From NCBI RefSeq assembly GCF_000423165.1, contig NZ_AUHL01000006.1, forward strand, positions 297,107 to 361,106: a stretch of DNA of 64,000 nucleotides. Direction: 5' to 3'. Within the stretch, counting starts at the first letter, position 1. Each line of letters starts with the position of its first letter. Shown here in pieces: positions 21,693-29,847 of the stretch. The notes below the pieces were generated by a model. It saw nothing but the letters and a program-made list of their open reading frames with translations, ran no database searches and was not told the DNA's origin. Origin of the DNA: Pseudidiomarina sediminum DSM 21906. GTDB lineage: Bacteria > Pseudomonadota > Gammaproteobacteria > Enterobacterales > Alteromonadaceae. Made by a program: the position numbers and the translations under genes.

Positions 21693-22244
21693 ATGAGTGC
21701 TACAGCGGACCGTTTGATTTGGATTGATCTTGAGATGACGGGCCTAGATCCCGAGCATGACGTGATTATTGAAGTGGCAACGATTATTACCGACCAACAA
21801 TTGAATGTGTTGGCCGAAGGCCCAGTGATTGCAGTACATCATAGTGACGAAGTTCTGGCGCGTATGGATGACTGGAATGTCCGCACGCACACTGGGTCAG
21901 GCTTGGTGGCGCGGGTGCAGAGCAGCAATCATGACACAGCAAGCGCTGAACAGCAGACGCTGGCCTTCTTAGCGCAATGGTGCACGCCGGGTAGCTCACC
22001 TATTTGCGGCAATAGTATCTGCCAAGATCGTCGCTTTTTGGCACGTTACATGCCTCGCTTAGAAGCGTTTTTCCATTACCGCAACCTAGATGTTTCGACG
22101 GTGAAACAACTCGCGAAGTATTGGGCGCCTGAAGTTGCTGCCGGCGTGAAAAAGCAAGGGACACATACGGCTTTGGCTGATATTCGTGAGTCGATCGATG
22201 AATTGCAGCACTATCGTGCACACTTTTTCGACATTCAATCGTGA
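21693..22244 (+). CDS. orn: oligoribonuclease
   Basis: A 183-aa DEDDh 3'-5' exoribonuclease that degrades 2-5 nt RNAs, including pGpG from cyclic di-GMP breakdown, and is usually essential. The exonuclease motifs are visible: [10 protein letters not shown] near 10, [11 protein letters not shown] near 107 and [11 protein letters not shown] near 157. The ATG at 21693 is eight bases after AAGG; the GTG two codons earlier is too close to it. Divergent from rsgA-psd. Confidence 0.96.
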   Translation: MSATADRLIWIDLEMTGLDPEHDVIIEVATIITDQQLNVLAEGPVIAVHHSDEVLARMDDWNVRTHTGSGLVARVQSSNHDTASAEQQTLAFLAQWCTPGSSPICGNSICQDRRFLARYMPRLEAFFHYRNLDVSTVKQLAKYWAPEVAAGVKKQGTHTALADIRESIDELQHYRAHFFDIQS

Positions 22245-22260
22245 TAACCCTAAAAATCGG

Positions 22261-22288
22261 TTGCAAAGCGCGGCGAATTCAGTAAAAT
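22261..22288 (+). promoter_or_regulatory. promoter for the tRNA-Gly genes
   Basis: TTGCAA (22261-22266) and TAAAAT (22283-22288) are separated by 16 bases and followed by a GC-rich stretch, as at stable-RNA promoters under growth-rate control. The first tRNA begins about 38 bases after the -10 box. Confidence 0.65.
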
Positions 22289-22326
22289 TCGCCTCCGTTG
22301 TCGCAAATGACAGCGCTGAAGTTGAT

Positions 22327-22402
22327 GCGGGAATAGCTCAGCTGGTAGAGCACAACCTTGCCAAGGTTGGGGTCGCGAGTTCGAATCTCGTTTCCCGCTC
22401 CA
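22327..22402 (+). tRNA. tRNA-Gly (anticodon GCC), copy 1
   Basis: The 76-base sequence folds as a cloverleaf: acceptor GCGGGAA pairs with TTCCCGC, the anticodon arm is ACCTTGCCAAGGT with GCC at positions 34-36, the T loop is GTTCGAATC, and CCA is encoded after the discriminator. It decodes GGC and GGU glycine codons. Confidence 0.98.
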
Positions 22403-22430
22403 AACTTCAACTTCGAATACCTTTCTTGAT

Positions 22431-22506
22431 GCGGGAATAGCTCAGCTGGTAGAGCACAACCTTGCCAAGGTTGGGGTCGCGAGTTCGAATCTCGTTTCCC
22501 GCTCCA
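22431..22506 (+). tRNA. tRNA-Gly (anticodon GCC), copy 2
   Basis: An exact 76-base copy of the upstream tRNA-Gly, 28 bases after it, with CCA encoded. The two are almost certainly processed from one transcript; no promoter is visible in the short spacer. Confidence 0.98.
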
Positions 22507-22511
22507 AATTT

Positions 22512-23522
22512 TTAAGCTACGGTCAGTAGCACATCCACCAAACGTTCAGTGCCATGTCGAATTGGATCGACACAAGGTAGTCCTAGACGTTGCTCGACTT
22601 CTGCACAATACGCTTGCGCTTCAGTTTCACTCACAGACGACGTATTGACCGCGACACCAATCACTTTTGCCGCAGGGTTAGTCATCCGTGCCATCTGTTC
22701 ATTGAGGGCAATGGTTTCTTCTAAGCTCGGCAATGGACGGTTATCGATAGCGCGCATACTACTGCGACCTAGCGCATGACAGACAATGAGCGCGTCGGCT
22801 TGAGCGCCGTGCAATAAGCCTAAACTGACGCCGGCAAAGGCAGGGTGATAAAGCGAGCCTTGGCCTTCGATGATGTCCCAATGCTCTGCCGTATTGGCAG
22901 GGGCCAATTGCTCGACTGCACCGGCAATAAAGTCGGCGACCACGCAGTCCACCGCAATACCTTCACCGGCAACTAAGATGCCGCTTTGCCCTGTGGCACG
23001 AAAGGTGCTTGGTACCTGTCGCTGTTGCAAGGCCCGCCAAATACTTAGCGAAGTGTACATTTTGCCAACGGAACAGTCGGTTCCAACTGTAAGTAGGCGC
23101 TTACCTTCCCGTTGATAGCCTTTGCCAGTGCGCAGGCGTCCAGATGGATGGCGAATATCGTGGAGCTGGCGGCCGAACTCGGCAGCGGTTGCAACCAATT
23201 CTGGATAGTCAGTGAGGCGGTCATGCAAACCACTAATGACATCTAAACCTGCCCGTAAGGCGTGCTGAATCATCGGTAGCCAATTTGGATCTAAGTGGCC
23301 CCCGCTGTTGGCAAAGCCAAGCACGAAACTTTTTGCACCTTGCTGAGCCGCTTCGTCAATGGACATTTCTGGGCAGCCTGTGGTGACGGTACAGCCCGGT
23401 AAACGGTATTCACCAATACATTTTTCTGGGCTCCAATCGGCAGCACTGCGTGCCATTTTGATACTCAATGGGTCCTGAGCATCGCCGATGAAAAGTAAGT
23501 AAGGGGTAGCAAGGTTTTGCAT
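22512..23522 (-). CDS. DUF1611 protein, DgcN-like
   Basis: A protein of about 336 aa of the DUF1611 family, with an N-terminal Rossmann-like part and a C-terminal P-loop NTPase part. The P-loop variant GTDCSVGKM (near 158-166) is the family signature, and IEGQGSLYHPAF lies near 228. Members called DgcN are reported to N-acetylate D-glutamate in marine bacteria; others are misnamed as EBNA-1 nuclear proteins. The usual partner enolase-superfamily racemase (DgcA) is not next to it. The neighbouring LysR gene could be its regulator. Start chosen at 23522 (MQNLATPY) from the GGAA site; 33 more bases are possible. Confidence 0.82.
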   Translation of the reverse strand: MQNLATPYLLFIGDAQDPLSIKMARSAADWSPEKCIGEYRLPGCTVTTGCPEMSIDEAAQQGAKSFVLGFANSGGHLDPNWLPMIQHALRAGLDVISGLHDRLTDYPELVATAAEFGRQLHDIRHPSGRLRTGKGYQREGKRLLTVGTDCSVGKMYTSLSIWRALQQRQVPSTFRATGQSGILVAGEGIAVDCVVADFIAGAVEQLAPANTAEHWDIIEGQGSLYHPAFAGVSLGLLHGAQADALIVCHALGRSSMRAIDNRPLPSLEETIALNEQMARMTNPAAKVIGVAVNTSSVSETEAQAYCAEVEQRLGLPCVDPIRHGTERLVDVLLTVA

Positions 23523-23610
23523 GGTTATAGGTTCCATCAAATGACGATGTCGCAAAGCTTACCGCGACCAGCGCAAATAGCTAATGAATAAGCGAGGGGA
23601 AGGTATAACC

Positions 23611-24501
23611 TTAGGTTATTAAGTCAGTCACAGCGCCACGCAAGTAAGGTAAAAAACTCTGGGTCACTTTCGCCAGAGGCTTGTCGGTTAAATGCAAGGC
23701 CCGGATCGGGCAGTGCAGCGGTGGGTCAAGATCTGCCATGGCGACTGACGCGGCCGGGTTACCTAGTGCCGAGAGCGTATCGATAACGCAGCAGCCCAGT
23801 CCGCGAGCGACTAAACGGGCGGCGATGAAGTAAGTGTCCACTTGCTGTGTACTTTGCGGTGTTAGCTGCGCTTGTTCGAGTTGCTGCCAGATCAGTTGGC
23901 CGACAGGGCCGCTGTCAAAAATATCGATCAGTGGGTGCTGAACCAGCGTATGCCAACTTAGTTGCTGGGGGCGTTGTGGAAAAGTGTCCACGGCATAGAG
24001 AGCTCGAATGGGCACATCGGCAATAGCAATGGCGGTGAGCGCTGGGTAGTGTGGCGGGGCAAAGCCGATGGCGAGGTCGGCTTTGCGCTGTTGTAGGGTC
24101 GGTAAAATTTCATCATGATGCACGGTTTGAACACGAAAGCGCACGCCCGGATGTTGACGCTGGAACGCAGCAATAGCGTCAGGCACCACATTAAAACCAA
24201 GCGCTGGGGTGATGGCCAAATCAATAGTGCCCTGAGCATCACGGCGTAAGTTTTGTGCCAAGCTTTGTACGCCTTGCAATTGGCGGTACAGCAACTCGAT
24301 TTCTGGGAATAACGTATGGGCTTCAGCGGTCGGGAGCAGCTTGCCACGTTCACGTTTGAACAAGGCAAAGCCGAGTTGCTGCTCAGCATGAGCGAGGGTT
24401 TTTGATACCGCCGGTTGGGAGATATGTAATACTTGTGCTGCTTGGGTCAAGGAGCCGGTGAGGTAAATAGCATGAAAGACTTCAATATGACGAAGACGCA
24501 T
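23611..24501 (-). CDS. LysR family transcriptional regulator
   Basis: A 296-aa LysR-type regulator: winged helix-turn-helix at 1-60 (GSLTQAAQVLHISQPAVSK), linker, then a two-lobed effector-binding domain with EGDLAIG-like RKADLAIGF near 137. It lies 89 bases upstream of the DUF1611 gene on the same strand and is divergent from the phosphopantetheinyl transferase gene. Either could be its target. Control of D-glutamate/N-acetyl amino acid use is a guess from the neighbour; control of the pigment cluster edge is also possible. Confidence 0.9.
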   Translation of the reverse strand: MRLRHIEVFHAIYLTGSLTQAAQVLHISQPAVSKTLAHAEQQLGFALFKRERGKLLPTAEAHTLFPEIELLYRQLQGVQSLAQNLRRDAQGTIDLAITPALGFNVVPDAIAAFQRQHPGVRFRVQTVHHDEILPTLQQRKADLAIGFAPPHYPALTAIAIADVPIRALYAVDTFPQRPQQLSWHTLVQHPLIDIFDSGPVGQLIWQQLEQAQLTPQSTQQVDTYFIAARLVARGLGCCVIDTLSALGNPAASVAMADLDPPLHCPIRALHLTDKPLAKVTQSFLPYLRGAVTDLIT

Positions 24502-24567
24502 GGACGTTTGGCCCTTAAACCTACAAAATGAAACAATAAGTGCATCATCCTAGCTGACGGAGAGAAA

Positions 24568-25212
24568 TTGATCTACATCGCTCATAGCTTTGCGCTGCCC
24601 TCGTTAGTGCCTGCCTTGTCGGCAGCGCTACTCCCAAGTGAGCAGCTTCAGGCCGAAAGTTATCAAAGTCCACAGCGTGCGTTACAGTATTTGGCGGGGC
24701 GCGGACTGTTACGCTGGTTGGTGTGTCAAACCCAAGCCGTTGCGGCGGAGCAGGTTGTGATCACACGGGCAGAGAATGGTGCACCGCTATTGACGATCAA
24801 AGGCGAGCCTTGGTCTTGCTCCATTAGTCACAAGTCGGGTGCAGTGATGGTGGCCTATACTCGCCGAGGAACCTTGGGCATTGATATCGAAGAAATGCGC
24901 TTACGAAAACGTCATGAAGAGCTTATCGATGCGTTTGCTGAAGGTTTTATGCGCGGTGTTTCGGTGGCTGACCGCGCGCAGTTTTATCAGCGTTGGACGC
25001 TCGCCGAAGCAGTGACTAAAGCGCGTCAAGGTAAGCTGCTGGCAACCTTACGAGAGGCGCCGGAACAGTACTTAGCGCAGGCGAGGTTTGTCGATGAGGC
25101 GCAGCATATGTTGTGTATTTATGCGGCGAAGAGCGTCGGTGACGGCCGCAGCCAGTGGTGGCAAGTGACCGTCACGGATACACAGCAGTTATTTATCAGC
25201 GAAGTGCGCTAG
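24568..25212 (+). CDS. 4'-phosphopantetheinyl transferase of the aryl polyene cluster
   Basis: A 214-aa Sfp/AcpT-type enzyme that would load the phosphopantetheine arm from CoA on the cluster's two acyl carrier proteins. Metal-binding residues are Asp106 and Glu108 in GIDIEEM, with Trp143, Glu147 and Lys151 in RWTLAEAVTKARQGK. The start is a rare TTG at 24568, set by the site ACGGAGAG; no ATG gives the family's N-terminus. It is the only plus-strand gene of the cluster, and its 3' end overlaps the convergent gene by 24 bases. Confidence 0.85.
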   Translation: MIYIAHSFALPSLVPALSAALLPSEQLQAESYQSPQRALQYLAGRGLLRWLVCQTQAVAAEQVVITRAENGAPLLTIKGEPWSCSISHKSGAVMVAYTRRGTLGIDIEEMRLRKRHEELIDAFAEGFMRGVSVADRAQFYQRWTLAEAVTKARQGKLLATLREAPEQYLAQARFVDEAQHMLCIYAAKSVGDGRSQWWQVTVTDTQQLFISEVR

Positions 25213-25626
25213 GTCAGCTTTTAACGCCGCCCCGGCAATAAAGGTGCCGGCACCGCATTGATATTCGCTGTCACTGGCAAATTCGTTGTGTTTATAGTTC
25301 GAACGGATATTCACAACCGCATCGTAGCCTTGTTTTTGGGCGGCGTCTTGCAGCACTTTCAATGCCGATAACATAACCCAGCGACAGGCTTCTTCATCGG
25401 ACTTGTTGAAGGCGTTGGTTTTACGACTGGTGGTCACTTCTTTTGAGCGCTCGACTTCCGGGTGCGACTGGCCCGCAAAGTAAATAGGGACATCGAGCAA
25501 GACACTTTTGGCATCTGCGGAGTCAAGTAATTCTTGCAGTGGCAGGGTCAGTACGTCATCGCGAGCCTGCGCCGCGCTTGCGAATAATGTCAGTGCGAGA
25601 ACTGCAACGAATGCTTTAAATTTCAT
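25189..25626 (-). CDS. aryl polyene cluster exported protein of unknown function
   Basis: A 145-aa protein with a clear signal peptide (MKFKAFVAVLALTLFASAAQA, given here as residues 1-21), so the mature form is periplasmic. The mature part has two cysteines, in EEACRWVML near 85 and SEYQCGAGTFIAGAAL near 123, which could form a disulfide. Similar small proteins at the end of aryl polyene clusters are often named excinuclease ABC subunit A, which the sequence does not support: there is no Walker motif. It starts 25 bases after the terminal ketosynthase gene and has a good RBS (AAGGAAA). The role is unknown. Confidence 0.8.
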   Translation of the reverse strand: MKFKAFVAVLALTLFASAAQARDDVLTLPLQELLDSADAKSVLLDVPIYFAGQSHPEVERSKEVTTSRKTNAFNKSDEEACRWVMLSALKVLQDAAQKQGYDAVVNIRSNYKHNEFASDSEYQCGAGTFIAGAALKADLAHFADK

Positions 25627-25650
25627 GTGTATTTCCTTATAGCTAGGGGG

Positions 25651-26880
25651 TTAGTTCCAACGTTTAAAAATAAGCGAGGTATTGATACCACCAAACGCAA
25701 AGTTATTGCTCATGATGAGATCGGTTTGTAGATGTTTTGGCGTCTCGACAATATAGTCAAGGGCACCACACTCAGGGTCGATGTCGGTTAAGTTGAGGGT
25801 CGGGGCAAACCACCCCTCGTTCATCATTTCGATACTGGCCCACGCTTCGATGGCACCACAGGCACCCAAGGTATGGCCGAGATAGCTTTTCAGGGAGCTG
25901 ATTGGCATGCGCTCTCCAAACACGCTGGCAGTGGCTTGTGATTCTGCGATATCGCCACGCTCCGTGGCAGTGCCGTGCGCATTGACATAACCAATTTGTG
26001 CTGGTTCAAGTTGCGCATCGGCGAGCGCTTGGCGAATGGCGATTTCCATTGTTGCCGCCGTCGGCTGGGTCACGTGCGCGCCATCAGTGTTAGTGCCAAA
26101 GCCGACCAACTCTGCGTAAATGGTTGCGCCACGAGCTTTCGCGTGCTCAAGCTCTTCTAAAATGAAGGTGCCGGCGCCTTCACCGATGACCAAACCATCG
26201 CGCTGGCGATCAAAAGGTCGCGGAGTTTGTTTGGGTTGGTCGTTGGTGGTGCTGGTAGCGTACAAAGTATCAAAAACCACTGCTTCAGAAGGGCATAGGG
26301 CTTCGGCACCACCGGCCACCATCAGTTGTTGTTGACCGTACTTAATCGCTTCATAGGCATAGCCGATAGCTTGTGAAGCAGAGGTGCAGGCCGAACTGGT
26401 GGTGTACATACGGCCTTTCAGACCGAAGTAAACGCCTACGTTCACCGCGGTCGTATGCGCCATACTTTTGATGTAAGTGGTGGCATTGATGCCGGTCATA
26501 TCGTGCTTGGCGAGCATGTTGCCAAACACAATCATTTCCTCAGTAGAACCTGTGGATGAACCATAGGCGACACCACACCGACCGTCGCTTAGGCGCGGGT
26601 CATCAAGTAACCCGGCATCGATGAGAGCTACCTCAGTGGCACGCGTTGCCATCATACTGACTTGGCTCATCGAGCGTACGTCTTTGCGTGAATAATGGCT
26701 AGGGCGCTTAAAGGCGGGCTGTATCGGTGCTGCTAAACGGGTGTTTAACCCAGCAAAGGCATCCCATTCCGGCATGTGGACAACGGCATTTTCACCCTTG
26801 AGCAGGCCGTCTCGAAACGTCTGCCATGTATCGCCAAGAGCTGTGATAGCGCCCATTCCTGTTACGACCACACGTTTCAT
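25651..26880 (-). CDS. apeR: beta-ketoacyl-ACP synthase (ApeR type)
   Basis: A 409-aa FabF-like ketosynthase. The active-site triad is complete: Cys165 in SSACTSAS, His302 in NAHGTATERGD and His336 in YLGHTLGACG. In aryl polyene systems ApeR is a stand-alone ketosynthase thought to start chains, while ApeO with ApeC elongates them. It is the last of the O-P-Q-R block, in the same order as in E. coli. Its start codon shares a base with the stop of the ketoreductase gene (TAATG). Confidence 0.92.
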   Translation of the reverse strand: MKRVVVTGMGAITALGDTWQTFRDGLLKGENAVVHMPEWDAFAGLNTRLAAPIQPAFKRPSHYSRKDVRSMSQVSMMATRATEVALIDAGLLDDPRLSDGRCGVAYGSSTGSTEEMIVFGNMLAKHDMTGINATTYIKSMAHTTAVNVGVYFGLKGRMYTTSSACTSASQAIGYAYEAIKYGQQQLMVAGGAEALCPSEAVVFDTLYATSTTNDQPKQTPRPFDRQRDGLVIGEGAGTFILEELEHAKARGATIYAELVGFGTNTDGAHVTQPTAATMEIAIRQALADAQLEPAQIGYVNAHGTATERGDIAESQATASVFGERMPISSLKSYLGHTLGACGAIEAWASIEMMNEGWFAPTLNLTDIDPECGALDYIVETPKHLQTDLIMSNNFAFGGINTSLIFKRWN

Positions 26881-27608
26881 TAGACCAATCCACCATTTAC
26901 CGAAAAGACTTGGCGGGTAATGTACGCCGCTGAATCTTGAAACAGATAGCCAACCAGGCCTGCGACTTCTTCAGGCTTACCTGCCCGTTGCATTGGGATC
27001 ATCGACAGAATATGGTCCTGATGCTCAAGAGCTTCAGTCATGTCCGTTTCGATTAATCCTGGTGCGACACAGTTGACCGTAATCTTGCGTTTGGCAAGCT
27101 CCAAGGCGAGTGCTTTGGTCGCGCCAATAAGCCCTGCTTTTGAGGCGCTATAGTTAACTTGACCGCGGTTGCCAGCAATGCCTGACACTGAAGCTATGGT
27201 GACAATACGGCCACCTTTGCGCAGGCGAATCATTGGCATAACCAATGGCCATAGCACATTATAAAAGCCGTCGAGGTTGGTATGAATCACAGCGTCCCAG
27301 TCACTTTCAGTCAGTGCTGGGAACGCGCCATCACGCGTAATACCGGCATTACAAACCGCTCCGTAATACGCGCCATGGGCTTCAATGTCGGCTTCAATGG
27401 CGTGTTGCGCAGCGGCCCGATCGGCGACATCAAATTGCAGTAAACTAGCCTGCTGACCCAAAGCTTCGATGCTTTGACAGACAGCTTGGGCGGCAGCTTT
27501 ATCACTACGACAATGAACGGCAATGTCGAAGCCTTGCTGGGCAAGTTGTAAGGCGATCGCTTTCCCGATGCCTTTGCCTGAGCCTGTGACGAGCACTCGT
27601 TTATTCAT
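26880..27608 (-). CDS. apeQ: 3-ketoacyl-ACP reductase (ApeQ type)
   Basis: A 242-aa short-chain dehydrogenase of the FabG type that reduces the 3-keto group on each polyene extension cycle using NADPH. The cofactor motif GSGKGIG (9-15), Asn111, the serine in ASVSG (140-142), Tyr153 and Lys157 (YSASK) form the complete catalytic set. It overlaps the upstream dehydratase gene by 8 bases. Confidence 0.93.
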   Translation of the reverse strand: MNKRVLVTGSGKGIGKAIALQLAQQGFDIAVHCRSDKAAAQAVCQSIEALGQQASLLQFDVADRAAAQHAIEADIEAHGAYYGAVCNAGITRDGAFPALTESDWDAVIHTNLDGFYNVLWPLVMPMIRLRKGGRIVTIASVSGIAGNRGQVNYSASKAGLIGATKALALELAKRKITVNCVAPGLIETDMTEALEHQDHILSMIPMQRAGKPEEVAGLVGYLFQDSAAYITRQVFSVNGGLV

Positions 27609-28053
27609 AGGTATCCTTTATAAATGCGGCCTCATCGGGCGGTTGATAAACATTCAACTTAGCTTTTGCAATCACGGTGTCGGCGTGCTGTATTTCACAT
27701 TCAAAGACGCTAAGCCCCGAGCTCTCGGCATGGATCTCATGGACGTTGATAACGTACGTTTCGCCCAGGGCGAAATGGCTGACCTGACAGCGATAATTAC
27801 GCGATCCTAGCAAAAAGCCAATCTTAATGTCTTGTCCGGCATCGCGATGCCGGTACCCTGCGGCGGCGGCGATGGTTTGCGCCATCAGCTCAATACCAAC
27901 ATGCGCAGGTAGACCCTTGAGTTCATCCCGATAGAAAAGATTGTCTTTGGTGATTGTGGCAGCGCAGGTCGCGCCTTCCTGATCACCTTTAAGAAATTGA
28001 TCAATTAAACGCATTGGCGGCTGGTGTTTTATCAGTTCAGCTAATGCTGGCAT
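27601..28053 (-). CDS. apeP: 3-hydroxyacyl-ACP dehydratase (ApeP type)
   Basis: A 150-aa hot-dog fold protein. The likely catalytic His lies in LPAHVGIELMAQTIAAAAG (near 49-67), on the central helix, a pattern typical of the ApeP/FabZ-like dehydratases of aryl polyene clusters. It would remove water from the 3-hydroxyacyl-ACP to give the conjugated double bond. The gene overlaps the preceding ketosynthase gene by 17 bases. The second dehydratase of the cluster, at 37.6 kb, is of a different subtype. Confidence 0.88.
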   Translation of the reverse strand: MPALAELIKHQPPMRLIDQFLKGDQEGATCAATITKDNLFYRDELKGLPAHVGIELMAQTIAAAAGYRHRDAGQDIKIGFLLGSRNYRCQVSHFALGETYVINVHEIHAESSGLSVFECEIQHADTVIAKAKLNVYQPPDEAAFIKDTYE

Positions 28054-29254
28054 GTGCGGTCTCCATCGCTGCGGCTAAACTAAAAATAAGCGAGACATTA
28101 TTCCCCCCAAAGGCAAAAGAGTTGCTGAGGCAGTGGCGGACAGCGACTTTGCTTGCCTTGGTTACCAGCTGCAGTTGCGGCAGCTCAGGGTCATAGACGC
28201 CGTCATAAACATGGAGCGGTAGGCGGCCGTCGTTCTGCTGCAACGCTAACCAGCACAGGGCTGCTTCGACTGCGCCTGCTGCGCCTAAGGTGTGACCGGT
28301 CAGTGCTTTGGTGGCGCTGGCCGGTGTCGTAGCAAGCCCACAGGCAGTGACTGCTTGGGCTTCCATAGCATCGTTTAATGGCGTGCCGGTGCCGTGCAAG
28401 TTCACATAGCTAATCTCGGCTGGGCTGAGCTGGGCACGGCGCAAGGCTTGCTGCATCGCATCTTGTGCACCGCGTCCTTGCGGTTCTGGTGCCGTCATAT
28501 GATAGGCATCGGAACTATGGCCAAACCCACTTAAGCTTACCTGAGGTAGTGTCGCGTCAAGCGGTTCTCGTGTGGCAATGAATAAGGCTGCAGCCTCACC
28601 TATATTGATTCCATCACGCTGTTGGCTAAAGGGGAGCGTGCGGGCTAAGGCGGTCGATTCAAGCGCATGAAAGCCGTTCAGGGTAAGCCGACATAACGAA
28701 TCAACGCCTCCGACAATCACGGCATCGACCTGTTGTGCTGCCAACAGCGCTTGGGCACTGATCAAGGCGCGCGCACTGGACGAGCAGGCGATCGAAATAC
28801 TGTAGCAAGGCCCCTGAACCCCTGTGTACTCGGCAATGAAATCGGCTGGCGCTGTCATCTCTTGCATGCTGTAGTGAAAGTTTTCGGGTAAGGCTTGCGT
28901 GGCGTCATAGTGACGGATGGCAGCTTCACCTTCACGAATTCCTGAGGTACTGGTACCAATAATGACTCCGACACGCTCCGCACCAAACTTGGCCTTGCAA
29001 CGCTCGATGCTAGGCATGAGTTGCGCCAGTGCTGCTGCTGCAAGCTGATTGTTGCGCGTCGCGTGGTGTTTGGGTAACTCTGCAAGCGCCGGTAAACAGG
29101 TATCATCGACATGACCGGCGATAAGGTTTGGGCTGTCAGCGACACTTAAATCACAGGTGTGCATACCAGGGCTTTCACCGTTGCAGGCACGTTGCCACAC
29201 CTGTTCCCCATGGTCGCCGAGTGCACACACAATACCGAGCTGATTGAGGATCAT
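28037..29254 (-). CDS. apeO: beta-ketoacyl-ACP synthase, elongating (ApeO type)
   Basis: A 405-aa ketosynthase with an intact triad: Cys157 in SIACSSSA, His287 in NLHGTGTPLND and His321 in LTGHTLGAAG. In the E. coli pathway ApeO forms a heterodimer with the chain-length factor ApeC and builds the polyene from malonyl-ACP. A GGAGCAACC site precedes the ATG. The coding end overlaps the apeP-like start. It diverges clearly from the ApeR-type paralogue in the same cluster. Confidence 0.92.
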   Translation of the reverse strand: MILNQLGIVCALGDHGEQVWQRACNGESPGMHTCDLSVADSPNLIAGHVDDTCLPALAELPKHHATRNNQLAAAALAQLMPSIERCKAKFGAERVGVIIGTSTSGIREGEAAIRHYDATQALPENFHYSMQEMTAPADFIAEYTGVQGPCYSISIACSSSARALISAQALLAAQQVDAVIVGGVDSLCRLTLNGFHALESTALARTLPFSQQRDGINIGEAAALFIATREPLDATLPQVSLSGFGHSSDAYHMTAPEPQGRGAQDAMQQALRRAQLSPAEISYVNLHGTGTPLNDAMEAQAVTACGLATTPASATKALTGHTLGAAGAVEAALCWLALQQNDGRLPLHVYDGVYDPELPQLQLVTKASKVAVRHCLSNSFAFGGNNVSLIFSLAAAMETAHASIS

Positions 29255-29847
29255 GGTTGCTCCTTAGGGTCGGTTACGGTGCTGAGCGTTTCACGAGTGA
29301 TCAGGTGCAGTTCGAGGCGATAGCCTAATGCGAGATGCTCAATTTGACTGTGTTGGCCGTCGTGGGTGAGGCGCCACAAAGGAGTGCCCTCCGCATCGAG
29401 TAGCGTACGTCCGCTTGCGGTCTCAATGAGCTTGGCATCAGCAAGCTGGGGTTGTAACGCTGCGATAGGCCACGAGGCCAGCTGTAAGTTGGCGAGCACT
29501 TGCTGCATCAAGCGGGGATCGTCAAAGGGCGGGAGACCTGAGCTTTGTAGAGCACCGTCGTGTTGTATGCGTGCTCGCCAAAGTTCTTGCCCCAGGGGGC
29601 TAAGACCGACCACGGTAATACCTTGGCGCTCGCGAAGTGACGAGACCTGCATGCTTTGACTGGGCTGTTCGGGATGAAACCAGGTTAACGCCACTAACTC
29701 TTGTTGTGGGGTGCCCTGCCAAGAGGTCAGCAATTGCAGCTTGGCTGCACCTCCCAAGGGAACGTGCAGGTGCGCAGGAGTAGCCAGCATTTGACAGCCG
29801 GATAGTGCGAGCAGGGCTAAAAAACTTAGTACGTATCGGTTTGGCAT
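29251..29847 (-). CDS. DUF3261 lipoprotein of the aryl polyene cluster (ApeN position)
   Basis: A 198-aa predicted outer-membrane lipoprotein: the signal peptide ends with the lipobox LSGC (Cys18). The remainder is soluble, beta-rich and matches DUF3261, a family found mainly in aryl polyene clusters between the exporter and the ketosynthase. It probably takes part in delivering or anchoring the polyene lipid in the outer membrane together with the LolA-like and MMPL proteins. It overlaps the FAD-enzyme gene by 22 bases and apeO by 4. Confidence 0.82.
   Translation of the reverse strand: MPNRYVLSFLALLALSGCQMLATPAHLHVPLGGAAKLQLLTSWQGTPQQELVALTWFHPEQPSQSMQVSSLRERQGITVVGLSPLGQELWRARIQHDGALQSSGLPPFDDPRLMQQVLANLQLASWPIAALQPQLADAKLIETASGRTLLDAEGTPLWRLTHDGQHSQIEHLALGYRLELHLITRETLSTVTDPKEQP

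Noticed and set aside
25189-25626. Name excinuclease ABC subunit A, often given to this aryl-polyene gene
   Set aside because: The protein is 145 aa with a signal peptide and no Walker or zinc motifs; the name is a database carry-over.
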